Notes under the pieces: generated by a model
Database searches by the model: none
Told to the model about the DNA's origin: nothing
The model's input: the letters and a program-made list of their open reading frames with translations, nothing else
In this document: piece after piece, positions 8,252 through 18,052 of the stretch
How positions within the stretch are numbered: the stretch's first letter is position 1
How the letters are laid out: every line of letters starts with the position of its first letter
Translations under genes and position numbers: made by a program
NCBI GenBank assembly: GCA_020635995.1
Contig: JACJYS010000009.1
Location: 1-64,000 of the forward strand
Source: Chitinophagales bacterium
GTDB lineage: Bacteria; Bacteroidota; Bacteroidia; Chitinophagales; UBA8649
Length of the DNA stretch: 64,000 nt
Direction: 5' to 3'

Positions 8252-8908
8252 ATGAGTGATGTTAATACAAAAAAATTAATAACAGATCCATTAAGTGATA
8301 ATAATCCTATTACTGTTCAAATATTGGGTGTATGCTCAGCTTTAGCTGTAACTGGGAATATTGCCAATGCATTAGTTATGGGTGTAGCGGTTACTTTAGT
8401 AACGGCTTTTTCAAACTTAACTATTTCATCGTTAAGAAATTATATACCGGGTAGAATAAGGCTTATAGTCCAGTTAGTTGTTATAGCGGCTTTAGTAACC
8501 TTAGTAGGAGAGGCCTTAAAAGCATTTGCTTATGATTTAAGTAAAGAACTTTCGGTTTATATTGGCTTAATTATTACCAACTGTATAGTAATGGGACGTT
8601 TAGAAGCCTTTGCTATGGGAAATAAGCCATTGCCTTCATTTTTAGATGGAATAGGAAATGGCTTAGGATATGCAGCTATTTTATTAATTGTAGGTACTAT
8701 AAGGGAATTATTTGGTACAGGTTCTTTGTTAGGATTTACATTTTTTGGAGAAGAAGCTTTTCATAATATCAGCTTCTTAAAACATGGCTTTTTCCATGCG
8801 TTTTTCCACAATGGTTTAATGGTTTTACCTATAGCATCTATATTTATTATAGGTATCATTATTTGGATACAAAGAAGTAAAAATCAAGAATTAGTAGATA
8901 TATCTTAA
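8252..8908 (+). CDS. nqrD: Na+-NQR subunit D
   Basis: A 218-residue integral membrane protein of the NqrD/RnfE family with about six helices. The family pattern NPITVQILGVCSALAVT and TNCIVMGRLEAFAM is visible; the cysteines in these two segments belong to the iron centre shared with NqrE. It lies 8 bases after nqrC in the same operon. Confidence 0.94.
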   Translation: MSDVNTKKLITDPLSDNNPITVQILGVCSALAVTGNIANALVMGVAVTLVTAFSNLTISSLRNYIPGRIRLIVQLVVIAALVTLVGEALKAFAYDLSKELSVYIGLIITNCIVMGRLEAFAMGNKPLPSFLDGIGNGLGYAAILLIVGTIRELFGTGSLLGFTFFGEEAFHNISFLKHGFFHAFFHNGLMVLPIASIFIIGIIIWIQRSKNQELVDIS

Positions 8909-8940
8909 GATAAATTGATAAAAAAGTAAAAGAAATTTCA

Positions 8941-9555
8941 ATGGGAGATTTAATAAACATATTCGTAAAATCAGCTTTTGTAGAGAACATGATACTTATC
9001 TATTTCTTAGGTATGTGTTCTTATTTAGCGGTATCTAAATCTGTAAAAACAGCTTTAGGTTTAGGAGCGGCAGTAATATTTGTATTGGGTGTTACAGCTC
9101 CGGTCAATTGGATAATTAGAGAAAACTTATTAGTAGAAGGAGCGTTATCGTGGATAAGCCCATCTTTAGAAAATGTAAGTTTAGAATTTTTAGGACTAAT
9201 TATTTATATTGGTGTTATTGCAGCCATGGTACAATTAGTAGAAATGGTTATAGAAAAATTTTCACCTTCATTATACCTCTCTTTGGGTATCTTTTTACCA
9301 TTAATAACTGTAAACTGTTCTATTTTGGGAGGTACATTATTTATGATAACTAAAGAGTACAACTTAGTAGAAAGTTTAGTATTTGGTTTAGGAAGTGGAT
9401 TCGGATTTTTCTTAGCTATAGTTTCTTTAGCCGCTATAAGAGAGAAAATTAGATACTCAAATATTCCGGCACCATTAAGAGGCTTGGGAATGGCATTTAT
9501 TATTACAGGCTTAATGGGTTTAGCTTTTATGGGCTTAATGGGAATAAAACTTTAA
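8941..9555 (+). CDS. nqrE: Na+-NQR subunit E
   Basis: A 204-residue membrane protein of the NqrE/RnfA family, topologically inverted relative to NqrD. Diagnostic stretches are NMILIYFLGMCSYLAVSKSV and LPLITVNCSILGG, each with the conserved cysteine that helps hold the intramembrane iron centre between NqrD and NqrE. It is followed 25 bases later by nqrF. Confidence 0.94.
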   Translation: MGDLINIFVKSAFVENMILIYFLGMCSYLAVSKSVKTALGLGAAVIFVLGVTAPVNWIIRENLLVEGALSWISPSLENVSLEFLGLIIYIGVIAAMVQLVEMVIEKFSPSLYLSLGIFLPLITVNCSILGGTLFMITKEYNLVESLVFGLGSGFGFFLAIVSLAAIREKIRYSNIPAPLRGLGMAFIITGLMGLAFMGLMGIKL

Positions 9556-9580
9556 TTTTTAAATTTTAAAAGTAACAGAA

Positions 9581-10915
9581 ATGTTTTTAGCAATAGATTT
9601 TGTTTTTTTAGTAGCAAGTGTTATAGTATTTATGTTTATACTTATGGTTTTAGCAGGAGGTTTACTTTTTGCTAAATCTAAGTTAGTATCTGACGAAGAT
9701 GTAACTATAACCTTAAACGGAGGGAAACAAATAACAACAAAACCGGGTTCTTCATTATTAAATGTACTTTCTGGAGAAGGTATATTCTTACCTTCAGCTT
9801 GTGGTGGTGGTGGCACATGTGCTATGTGCAGATGCCATATACCAGAAGGAGGAGGCGATACTTTACCTACAGAAAAAAACCACTTTACAAGAAAGCAAGT
9901 AGGAGAGAAATTGCGTTTAGCTTGCCAAGTTAAAGTAAAAAACGACATGACGGTAGAAGTGCCGGAAGAAGTATTTGGTGTTAAAAAATGGGAATGTACA
10001 GTTAATTCAAACTATAATGTGGCTACATTTATTAAAGAATTTGATGTACAACTACCGGAAGGCGAAATATTAGAGTTTGAAGCAGGTGGTTATATTCAAA
10101 TAGACGTACCTAAAATTACTGTAGATTTTAAAGATATGGATATTACTGCTCATCCTAAGTATCATGATGACCCTAAAAAATTCCAAAAAGATTGGGATCA
10201 TTTTAAAATGTGGGGTTTGAAAATGGTAAATACCGAAGAAGAATTTAGAGCTTATTCTATGGCTAATCATCCTGCCGAAGGAAATAAAGTAATGTTAACC
10301 ATACGTATAGCCACACCGCCATTTAAGTTTAAAAATGAAGGTGGAAAAAGAATTTGGGACGGTTATCAAGCTGTAAATCCGGGAATTTGTTCTTCGTACG
10401 TTTTTTCAAGAAAACCTGGCGATAAAGTTTCTATTTCCGGTCCTTATGGAGAGTTTTTTATAAAAGATACCGATGCAGAAATGCTTTATATAGGCGGTGG
10501 AGCAGGTATGGCTCCTATGCGTTCTCATTTATACCACTTGTTCCATACTTTAAAAACAGGAAGAAAAGTTACTTTCTTCTATGGTGGTAGAACTAAGCAA
10601 GAGTTATTTTATATTGAAGAATTTAGAGAAATAGAAAAACAATTCCCTAATTTCAAATTTGCCATAGCTTTAGATAATCCATTACCGGAAGATAACTGGA
10701 CATTAAAAGAAAATTTAGACGATCCTAATGGAGATGGCTTTAAAGGTTTTGTACACAATGTAGTAATTGAGCAGTTTTTAAGTAAGCACGAAGCTCCGGA
10801 AGATTTGGAATTGTATTTCTGTGGTCCTCCAATGATGAACCAGTCAGTGCTTAAAATGGCTGATGATTGGGGAATACCAAAAGAGCAAGTATTCTTTGAT
10901 GATTTTGGTGGTTAA
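9581..10915 (+). CDS. nqrF: Na+-NQR subunit F (NADH-oxidising)
   Basis: A 444-residue electron-entry subunit. Residues 1-30 form a membrane helix. A 2Fe-2S ferredoxin domain has C74, C80, C83 and C115 (SACGGGGTCAMCRC and LACQV), matching the ligand spacing of Vibrio NqrF. A ferredoxin-reductase-like part follows, binding FAD (YVFSRKPGDKVSISGPYG) and NADH (GGGAGMAPMRSHL), and ends in FFDDFGG. It takes electrons from NADH at the cytoplasmic face. Last gene of the operon, with a strong terminator 20 bases after the stop. Confidence 0.96.
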   Translation: MFLAIDFVFLVASVIVFMFILMVLAGGLLFAKSKLVSDEDVTITLNGGKQITTKPGSSLLNVLSGEGIFLPSACGGGGTCAMCRCHIPEGGGDTLPTEKNHFTRKQVGEKLRLACQVKVKNDMTVEVPEEVFGVKKWECTVNSNYNVATFIKEFDVQLPEGEILEFEAGGYIQIDVPKITVDFKDMDITAHPKYHDDPKKFQKDWDHFKMWGLKMVNTEEEFRAYSMANHPAEGNKVMLTIRIATPPFKFKNEGGKRIWDGYQAVNPGICSSYVFSRKPGDKVSISGPYGEFFIKDTDAEMLYIGGGAGMAPMRSHLYHLFHTLKTGRKVTFFYGGRTKQELFYIEEFREIEKQFPNFKFAIALDNPLPEDNWTLKENLDDPNGDGFKGFVHNVVIEQFLSKHEAPEDLELYFCGPPMMNQSVLKMADDWGIPKEQVFFDDFGG

Positions 10916-10934
10916 TTTCCAAAAAAAACACTAT

Positions 10935-10966
10935 AAAAAAGTCCCGAAATAGTCGGGACTTTTTTA
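10935..10966 (+). terminator. rho-independent terminator of the nqr operon
   Basis: The stem AGTCCCGA / TCGGGACT is flanked by a run of A on the left and a run of T on the right, with loop AATAG. It ends the nqr operon 20 bases after nqrF. Confidence 0.9.
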
Positions 10967-10979
10967 TTATATTGTATCC

Positions 10980-11069
10980 AAAAAATAATTTCACATACTT
11001 TTATAAAACCACCCCTTTTCCCCTCCTTTTCAGGTGGGGGAACATTATGGAATGTGAAATTATTTTTCA
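10980..11069. repeat. dispersed MITE-like repeat, copy 1
   Basis: The element is bounded by inverted ends AAAAATAATTTCACAT and ATGTGAAATTATTTTT and has a core CCTCCTTTTCAGGTGGGG. Its reverse complement matches the element at 23504-23580 closely, apart from about 15 extra bases here. The rest of the gap 10916-11231 holds the terminator and AT-rich DNA without a gene. Confidence 0.8.
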
Positions 11070-11231
11070 GACTTTATATAAATTATGTGAGTTCAGGATA
11101 AGTTGAAATACAACACATTGAATCACTATGTCTTTGCGAAATTTTATGAAGAATGAATAAAATTGAAGCAATCTAAGGTTATCTGTGTACTTTTTATTTG
11201 ATTTTTAATTAAGTTTACACTAAATAAAATT

Positions 11232-12683
11232 ATGCATCCACTACTTATTATTTTAGAAATATTATATGTTCTGTTTGTAATAGGAGTGTGCCTTAAAATA
11301 ATTTTTGATACCGACTCTCCGTCAAAATCCATAGCCTATATTCTATTTATAATTATAGTACCTATAATTGGCGTAGCTTTTTACTTTGCCGTAGGTTTTA
11401 ACTATAAAAAGCATAAAATTTATTCTAAAAAAATTATTTCCGATAAGAAACAATTTGAAGAAATAAATCAAAGAATTATAGATTATACAAGTGTTTACAA
11501 TAATATTTTTGAGCAAGAGTTTGACTCCGCTTATACAGGAATAAGCAAAATGCTGTATAACGATACAGGAATGCTAAACACTAAGCATAATGAGGTGCAA
11601 CTGCTGGTAAATGGCGAAGAAAAATATCCCGAACTGCTCAGCTCACTTAAAAATGCCAAAAATCATATTCATATTGAATATTACATTTATGATAATGATA
11701 CTATAGGCAACGAAATAGCCGATATCTTAATAGCAAAAGCTAAGGAAGGATTAGAAGTTAGAATGATTTATGACGATTTTGGTAGTAATAAAATCAGACG
11801 AAAATTTGTGAAAAGGCTAAAGGAAAATGGAGTAGAAGTTTATCCTTTTTTTAAAATATTGTTTATAAATTTTGCCAACAGATTAAACTACAGAAACCAC
11901 AGAAAAATAGTGGTTATAGATGGGCATATAGGTTTTGTGGGAGGCATAAACATAGCCGATAATTATGACAATACAAGAAATAACAGCTATTGGAGAGATA
12001 CACATTTGAAAATTGTAGGCGAAAGTGTTTCATTTTTGCAAAGTATTTTTATTGCCGATTGGAATTTTTGTTCCGGTAAGAAAATTGAAATAAAAAATGA
12101 ATATTTTAATCTAAGTGAAGATAAAAGTAAGCAAGAAACTTGGACACAAATAGTTCCCAGCGGCCCCGATTCAGAAAATCCTGCTATATACTATACCTAC
12201 TTGCAAGCACTGCATATAGCTCAAGAAAAAATACTGATTACAACACCTTATTTTATTCCATCAGTAGATTTTATAGCCGCACTTAAAATGGCAGTTTTAA
12301 GAGGAGTTGAGGTTATTTTATTAATCCCCGGAAAAGGAGATTCGCTTTTTGTAAACATTGCTTCTCAGTCTTTTTATGAGGATTTATTAAAGAATGGCAT
12401 TAAAATTTTTAGGTATAAAAAAGGATTTGTTCATGCTAAAACCATGGTGGTAGATGATGTGCTTTCTTTAGTAGGAACAGCAAATTTAGACAACAGAAGT
12501 TTTAATCTAAATTTTGAAATAAATGCCTTGGTTTATAATAAAGATTTTGCAATGAAATTGGCTAAAACATTCTATTCCGATTTGGAAAACAGCTATGAAC
12601 TGACTTACGATAGATGGCTAAACAGACCATTTTACATTAAAATATTTGAAAAAATTTCTAAACTCTTCTCGGCATTATTATAA
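11232..12683 (+). CDS. cls: cardiolipin synthase (phospholipase D family)
   Basis: A 483-residue membrane enzyme that joins phosphatidylglycerol molecules to form cardiolipin. Two N-terminal transmembrane segments (about residues 3-21 and 33-53) precede two HKD motifs: HRKIVVIDG at about residue 223 and HAKTMVVDD at about 401, the latter followed by GTANLDNRSF. Length equals typical bacterial Cls. apbE begins 1 base after the stop, so the two are cotranscribed. Cardiolipin often supports large respiratory complexes, which may explain the place behind nqr, but that link is inference. Confidence 0.92.
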   Translation: MHPLLIILEILYVLFVIGVCLKIIFDTDSPSKSIAYILFIIIVPIIGVAFYFAVGFNYKKHKIYSKKIISDKKQFEEINQRIIDYTSVYNNIFEQEFDSAYTGISKMLYNDTGMLNTKHNEVQLLVNGEEKYPELLSSLKNAKNHIHIEYYIYDNDTIGNEIADILIAKAKEGLEVRMIYDDFGSNKIRRKFVKRLKENGVEVYPFFKILFINFANRLNYRNHRKIVVIDGHIGFVGGINIADNYDNTRNNSYWRDTHLKIVGESVSFLQSIFIADWNFCSGKKIEIKNEYFNLSEDKSKQETWTQIVPSGPDSENPAIYYTYLQALHIAQEKILITTPYFIPSVDFIAALKMAVLRGVEVILLIPGKGDSLFVNIASQSFYEDLLKNGIKIFRYKKGFVHAKTMVVDDVLSLVGTANLDNRSFNLNFEINALVYNKDFAMKLAKTFYSDLENSYELTYDRWLNRPFYIKIFEKISKLFSALL

Positions 12684-12684
12684 T

Positions 12685-13707
12685 ATGAAAAAAGCAGTGT
12701 TAATATTAGTACTTTTAGTTTGTGTTTTGACTTGTAAACAAGAGCAAAAAAAGTATCAAACAAATCTTGAAATAGAAACCATGGGTACGTGGGGTTCTAT
12801 AAAACTTATTGATACTGTGGCAATTGATTCGGCAACTGTTTTAAATGAAATAAACCAACTGCTAATAGATGTAAACAATAATTTTAGCACTTACATAGAT
12901 ACCTCATTAATTTCTAAATTTAATAGCTCAGATACGGGAATGGTAAAAGTAAATGCTGAATTTATTAAACTATTAAATAGCTCAATGGAATATATGAATA
13001 AAAGTAATGATGCTTTTAATCCTAAAGTAATGCCTTTGGTGCTTTATTATGGTTTTGCTAAAGATAATGGACATATTCAAATAGATAGTAGTTATATAGA
13101 TTCTTTAGTACATGAAATAAATGGCGATTTGAGCGAAGAAGTAGTTATTGACGAAGAAAATGAAGAAATTAAAAAACTAAAAAATATTCAATTAGATTTT
13201 TCAGCTTTTGCTAAAGGCTATGGTGTAGATGCGGTTGCAGAATATTTATTAAGCAAAGGATATTCTAATTTTATGGTTGAAATAGGTGGAGAAGTGCGAA
13301 CGCACGGCAAAAAAGCAGACGGACAAGCTTGGCGACTAGGAATAGAAAAACCGGATGAAGAGAGCAGAAGTATTTTTACGGTTATAGAGCTTAATAATAA
13401 TGCAATGGCTACCTCCGGAAACTATAGAAATATAAGAATACTGGAAGACGGAAGCAAAATAGTGCACACTATAAACCCTAAAACGGGTTATTCTAAAATG
13501 TCTAATTTGCTAAGTGCCACCATTATAGCAGATAATTGTATGACTGCCGATGCGTATGCTACAGCATGTATGGTTATGGGTGTAGATTCTTGCTTTAATT
13601 TTGTATTGAAGCATAAAGAGTTAGAATGTTATTTAATATATGCCGATAGTAATGGAAATTTAGAATTTAAAGCAACAGATAAAGTAGTGGAAATGATAGT
13701 TGAGTAA
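12685..13707 (+). CDS. apbE: FAD:protein FMN transferase ApbE, lipoprotein
   Basis: A 340-residue lipoprotein (lipobox CVLTC, Cys about residue 13). ApbE transfers FMN from FAD onto a threonine of target proteins, here most likely NqrB T240 and NqrC T219 of the neighbouring pump. Family motifs are METMGTWGSIKL-like at the N-terminus, DFSAFAKGYGVDAVAEYL, EIGGEVRTHG and HTINPKTGYS followed by the ADAYATACMVMG region. The ATG at 12685, right after the cls stop, gives a proper signal peptide, so the earlier in-frame start at 12646 is rejected. Confidence 0.92.
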   Translation: MKKAVLILVLLVCVLTCKQEQKKYQTNLEIETMGTWGSIKLIDTVAIDSATVLNEINQLLIDVNNNFSTYIDTSLISKFNSSDTGMVKVNAEFIKLLNSSMEYMNKSNDAFNPKVMPLVLYYGFAKDNGHIQIDSSYIDSLVHEINGDLSEEVVIDEENEEIKKLKNIQLDFSAFAKGYGVDAVAEYLLSKGYSNFMVEIGGEVRTHGKKADGQAWRLGIEKPDEESRSIFTVIELNNNAMATSGNYRNIRILEDGSKIVHTINPKTGYSKMSNLLSATIIADNCMTADAYATACMVMGVDSCFNFVLKHKELECYLIYADSNGNLEFKATDKVVEMIVE

Positions 13708-13817
13708 TTTTTGGTACTTATAACTCTGCCTTAACGATATTAAATTTTAATAAAAATGCAACTCTCCATATAATTGGTTCAAAAATTGTAATAATTTAGC
13801 CAAATAAATAAAACACC

Positions 13818-16478
13818 ATGTTTAAAAAAATATTAATTGGCTTCCTTATTTTCTTTGTACTTTTAATTGGAGCTGTAGTGGCTATTCCTTTTGTGTTTAA
13901 AGACCAAATTAATGCCAAAATAAAAGAACAAATAAACAAAGAACTAAAAGCTGATGTTGACTATACTTCTTACGATTTAAGCATCATAAAAAGTTTTCCC
14001 GACCTATATTTTACCCTAAATGACTTAACCGTGGTGGGTAGAAATGATTTTGCAGGCGATACTTTGGCTAATGTAAAACAAATTGGTTTTGGTTTAGACC
14101 TTATGAAATTAATTAAAAAAGAAGGTTTAGAAATGAAAACTATTCATTTAGAAAAACCTCAAATATTGGCTTACAGTATGATTACCTCCACGGGAGATAC
14201 CATTGCTAATTACGATATTTTGCCTACAAGTGAGGAAAAAGCAGAGCAAGACGACACTACAAGTTTAATAGACATTAATGTTAATGAACTTACTGTATCG
14301 GAAGGGAAACTCTTTTATAAAGATTTTGTGGCTCAAAATGAAATTTTGATTAATAATTTAAACTTAACGGCAAAAGCAGACTATATAAAGGATGTAGCAG
14401 ATGTAGAAACAAAACTAACCATAGACGAATTAAGTTTTTTAAGTGGAACTACGCAATACCTTAACAAAGCTAAAATAGATGCTTTTATGGATGTAGAAGC
14501 CGATTTACCTAACAATACTTACACTTTAAAAGATAATGAGCTAACTATTAATGCATTAAAGCTATATGCTAATGGAAATGTTAGTTTGCCTGATGAAAAT
14601 ACAACTTCGGTAGATTTAAAATTCTCGGCAGATAAAAGTAATTTTAAAGAATTGTTGTCTTTAATTCCGGCTGAATATTTAAAAGACTACCAAAACTTAA
14701 AGGCTGACGGGAATTTCACTTTTAATGGTTTTGCTAAAGGAAATATTACCGAAACGGAAACACCCGCATTTGATTTGAATTTAAGTATAGAAAATGGGAA
14801 AATTCAATATCCCGATTTGCCTTCTGCTATTGAAAACATAAACCTAAGTGCTAATGTAAGCAATAAAACAGCTAATTTAGATAATACCAATGTAAATGTG
14901 CCAAATGCAAAATTTAATGTAGTGGGGCAGCCTATACAAATGAGGTTAAACGCTCAGCATGTTTTAGCAGATCCTTATGTAGATTTGGCAGTAAAAGGAA
15001 GTTTACCTTTAGAAAAAGTACCTGATTTTTATCCTTTAGAAGATGTGAAAACTATAAAAGGAAATGTAGATGCCGATATTACTTTTAAAGGATTGTTAAG
15101 TGCCGTAGAGCAAGAAAAATATGAAGATGTAGATTTTACAGGTTTATTGGATATAAAAGGTTTGCAATACGAAGCCAAAGATTTGCCTTCGGCTGTTAAT
15201 GCAGATGAAATTCATTTGAATTTTACCCCAAAATATGCCGATTTTACCGCTAAAAATACCGTATTAGGAGCTTCTGATTTTAATATTACCGGAAAACTTG
15301 AAAATATTATTAATTATGTATTGTCAGACGGTTTACTTACCGCAAACTTAGATGTTGTTTCTAATAAAATAAATGTAGATGAGTTATTAGGAAGCACTAC
15401 AGAAGAAACTACAGAAACTGCCGGCACAGAAGCGGAAAGTGGAGCTACAAAAGTGCCCGCAAATTTAGACGTAGTAGCCAGTTTGAAAGCCAATCAAATA
15501 GACTATGATAATATAGAAATGAAAAATGTGAACGGTAGCTTATTAATGAAAGACGAGAAGCTGACTTTAAATAATTTGAATGCTAATTTAATGGGCGGAA
15601 CGGCTAAAATATCTGGTGCTTATGACACTAAAAACACCAATAAACCAAAATTAGATTTAGATTGGGATATTAATAATTTTGATATTCAGCAAACATTTAA
15701 TCAGTTCAATTCTGTAAAAGCTTTAGTTCCTTTAAGTAAATTTTTAACAGGTAAGTTTAGTACAAATATGGATTTAAACACCATGTTAAATGAAGATATG
15801 AGTTTAGATTTAACTGCTTTGTCCGGATTAGGTAAAGTAACTATTCCTTATGCCACTTTTGCAGATATGCCACTAATGAATCAAATAAGTGATGTAACAA
15901 AAGTTCCTTTTTTAAAAAATCCAGAGCTTAAAAACGCTTGGACAGTTTTGAAATTTAGAGAGGGTAGAGTAGATGTAGAACCTTTTGATGTAAAAATGCA
16001 AGATATTTTAATGAATATACAAGGAAGCAATGGTTTTGACCAAAGTATAGATTATACCATAGCACTTACTGTTCCTTCCGATAAGTTTGGAGGTGCGGCA
16101 ACTATGGCAAACCAATTTTTGGCCAAACAAAATATTCCATTGTTAAATTTAAGTGTTCCTAAAAGTTTAACTTTCCATTTGGGTGTGGTAGGAGATGTTA
16201 CCAAGCCAAAAGTTACAATAAAAAAAGTAACTGCTGAAGATGGCGATAAAGCACTACAAGACCAAATAAAAGAAAGCATACAAAACGAACTAGATAAAGC
16301 TAAGGATCAAGCTAAAGAACAGGCTCAAAAAGAACTGGACAAGGCAAAAGAGCAAGCACAGCAAGAAGTAGATAAAGCCAAAGAGCAAGTGAAAGAAAAC
16401 GTGCAAAATGAGGTAGATAAAGCTAAAGAACAAGTAAAAGACCGTATTAATAAAGGTCTTGGTGGGTTTGGTTGGTAA
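13818..16478 (+). CDS. AsmA family protein with C-terminal LEA-like repeat tail
   Basis: An 886-residue protein with an N-terminal membrane anchor (LIGFLIFFVLLIGAVVAIPFVF) and a long beta-rich body of the AsmA/YhdP/TamB type (for example YDLSIIKSFPDLYFTLNDL near the start). These proteins are thought to span the envelope and affect lipid transport or outer-membrane biogenesis. The last 75 residues are unusual: about four units built on DKAKEQA with 11-residue periodicity, rich in K, E, A and Q and predicted to be a long amphipathic helix. Monocistronic; the 110-base gap upstream has no clear consensus promoter. Confidence 0.82.
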   Translation: MFKKILIGFLIFFVLLIGAVVAIPFVFKDQINAKIKEQINKELKADVDYTSYDLSIIKSFPDLYFTLNDLTVVGRNDFAGDTLANVKQIGFGLDLMKLIKKEGLEMKTIHLEKPQILAYSMITSTGDTIANYDILPTSEEKAEQDDTTSLIDINVNELTVSEGKLFYKDFVAQNEILINNLNLTAKADYIKDVADVETKLTIDELSFLSGTTQYLNKAKIDAFMDVEADLPNNTYTLKDNELTINALKLYANGNVSLPDENTTSVDLKFSADKSNFKELLSLIPAEYLKDYQNLKADGNFTFNGFAKGNITETETPAFDLNLSIENGKIQYPDLPSAIENINLSANVSNKTANLDNTNVNVPNAKFNVVGQPIQMRLNAQHVLADPYVDLAVKGSLPLEKVPDFYPLEDVKTIKGNVDADITFKGLLSAVEQEKYEDVDFTGLLDIKGLQYEAKDLPSAVNADEIHLNFTPKYADFTAKNTVLGASDFNITGKLENIINYVLSDGLLTANLDVVSNKINVDELLGSTTEETTETAGTEAESGATKVPANLDVVASLKANQIDYDNIEMKNVNGSLLMKDEKLTLNNLNANLMGGTAKISGAYDTKNTNKPKLDLDWDINNFDIQQTFNQFNSVKALVPLSKFLTGKFSTNMDLNTMLNEDMSLDLTALSGLGKVTIPYATFADMPLMNQISDVTKVPFLKNPELKNAWTVLKFREGRVDVEPFDVKMQDILMNIQGSNGFDQSIDYTIALTVPSDKFGGAATMANQFLAKQNIPLLNLSVPKSLTFHLGVVGDVTKPKVTIKKVTAEDGDKALQDQIKESIQNELDKAKDQAKEQAQKELDKAKEQAQQEVDKAKEQVKENVQNEVDKAKEQVKDRINKGLGGFGW

Positions 16479-16494
16479 TGACTATCATTTACAA

Positions 16495-17067
16495 TCAACC
16501 TATTGCTTTCAATAGAGTATCTTCTACTATTATTAACAATTTATCGGGAGTATATTTTCGCCAGTGTATTTCATCTAATATTTTATTGTGATGCAAATAC
16601 ATCAATATTTCTGTTTCTTGCATTTCTCTTAATACGTGTTCATTAAAGTTGAGCAGAGCTATCCAGCCACCTTCATCTATTATGTCGTCATACCATTCAA
16701 CGTAATAATCGTTTTCTTCAGCATGAAAATTTAATACATTTTCGCCAATCAAAATAAACCTATAAATTCCTTCGGCTATTAGTTTGTCAATAACATCTCG
16801 CTTTAAAAACATAATATCATTATGTATGCTGTCGTTCCATTCGCCTATCATTTCTATTACGCAATAGCCTTCGTCATAATCGGCAAAAAGTATTTTTATA
16901 AAGAGGGTAGGCGAGCTTATATCGTCCCACTGTGGATGTATAATGTGGTTGTATATAGCGTGCGTATATTCAAATTCAGAGTATTCTCTACCATAAAAAG
17001 GCGAACGTTCATCTTCTTCTGCCAAGTATAAATCTCTCCATTTCCAATATGGTTCTATGTTGTGCAT
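16495..17067 (-). CDS. conserved-looking hypothetical protein, acidic
   Basis: A 190-residue soluble protein that I do not recognise. It is strongly acidic and rich in aromatic residues (MHNIEPYWKWRDLYLAEEDE at the start), with no signal peptide or membrane segment. A good -7 box lies 27 bases upstream, and codon use looks like its neighbours, so it is probably a real gene. It is convergent with the AsmA-like gene and upstream of murQ on the same strand, about 100 bases apart. Confidence 0.6.
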   Translation of the reverse strand: MHNIEPYWKWRDLYLAEEDERSPFYGREYSEFEYTHAIYNHIIHPQWDDISSPTLFIKILFADYDEGYCVIEMIGEWNDSIHNDIMFLKRDVIDKLIAEGIYRFILIGENVLNFHAEENDYYVEWYDDIIDEGGWIALLNFNEHVLREMQETEILMYLHHNKILDEIHWRKYTPDKLLIIVEDTLLKAIG

Positions 17068-17093
17068 CTATTTAATTATTAATTTTTTAATTA

Positions 17094-17101
17094 CAAATTT
17101 A
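17094..17101 (-). promoter_or_regulatory. -7 box upstream of the 17067 gene
   Basis: On the minus strand this reads TAAATTTG, an exact TAnnTTTG match 27 bases before the ATG at 17067. Confidence 0.55.
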
Positions 17102-17168
17102 TTTTTATTGCTTTTTTTGAATACTGCCTATTATTTTTTAAGAATTCCTCTATTTAATTAAGAATTTT

Positions 17169-17978
17169 TCATTTATAATTCCTAATTCTCTCTATCGCTT
17201 TCTTCACACTATTTGTTTGTTTTAAAGTTTTTTCGGCAGTTTCAAAACTACACTTAGTAGCATCTTGCACCATTTTTATGCCTCTTGCCACCAGTTTATC
17301 ATTGCTTAGTTGCATATTTACCATTTTATTGCCTTCTATTCGCCCCAGCTTAACCATAATGCTGGTACTTATCATATTTAGTATCAGTTTTTGAGCCGTA
17401 CCGGCTTTCATTCTGGTACTTCCTGTTACAAATTCTGGCCCCACAACGCATTCAATAGCCATTTGTGCTGTTTTAGCTAACACAGAATTTTCATTGCACA
17501 CTATACAAGCATTGTTTACATTGTTTTCATTGCATTTTTCTAATCCACCTACTACATAAGGCGTAGTACCCGATGCGGCTATACCTATCACAAAATCATT
17601 TTCAGATATCTTGTGTTCTTTTAAATCTTTCCAAGCCTGAGCAGTATCATCTTCGGCAAACTCTACCGCTTTTCTTATAGCTTTATCTCCTCCGGAAATT
17701 AAACCGACTACTAAACTATGAGAAACGCCAAAAGTGGGTGGACATTCGCTGGCATCTACAATGCCCAATCTGCCACTGGTGCCGGCTCCTATATAAAAAA
17801 GTCTTCCGCCTGCTAACATTTTATCCGCAACGGCATCTGCCACTTTTTCTATTTGAGGTATGCATTTTTCTACTGCTAAAGCCACTTTTTTATCTTCATT
17901 ATTAATGTTGTAAAGAAGTTCAGCGGTTGTCATTTTATCAATATCATTGTAAAGCGATTCTTTTTCTGTAGTTTTCAT
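17169..17978 (-). CDS. murQ: N-acetylmuramic acid 6-phosphate etherase
   Basis: A soluble SIS-fold enzyme of about 269 residues that cleaves the D-lactyl ether of MurNAc-6-phosphate in cell-wall recycling. Typical blocks are GRLFYIGAGTSGRLGIVDASECPPTFG, GIAASGTTPYVVGGLE and GSTRMKAGTAQKLILNMIS, together diagnostic for MurQ. The start is placed at MKTTEKES (17978); an in-frame ATG five codons upstream (17993) is possible. No anhMurNAc kinase gene is adjacent. It is divergent from the rhodanese gene. Confidence 0.93.
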   Translation of the reverse strand: MKTTEKESLYNDIDKMTTAELLYNINNEDKKVALAVEKCIPQIEKVADAVADKMLAGGRLFYIGAGTSGRLGIVDASECPPTFGVSHSLVVGLISGGDKAIRKAVEFAEDDTAQAWKDLKEHKISENDFVIGIAASGTTPYVVGGLEKCNENNVNNACIVCNENSVLAKTAQMAIECVVGPEFVTGSTRMKAGTAQKLILNMISTSIMVKLGRIEGNKMVNMQLSNDKLVARGIKMVQDATKCSFETAEKTLKQTNSVKKAIERIRNYK

Positions 17979-18023
17979 GAGTACAAATTTCATAGATTTT
18001 CTTTAATGAATAAAGTAATGTCT

Positions 18024-18031
18024 TATTTTTG
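18024..18031 (+). promoter_or_regulatory. -7 box of the rhodanese gene
   Basis: TATTTTTG matches TAnnTTTG and sits 21 bases before the ATG at 18053, in the divergent gap with murQ. Confidence 0.55.
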
Positions 18032-18052
18032 TATGAATAAATTATTATAAAA

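Noticed and set aside
9559..9948. Minus-strand reading frame over nqrF
   Set aside because: It lies entirely within the ferredoxin domain of nqrF, whose protein is clear-cut.
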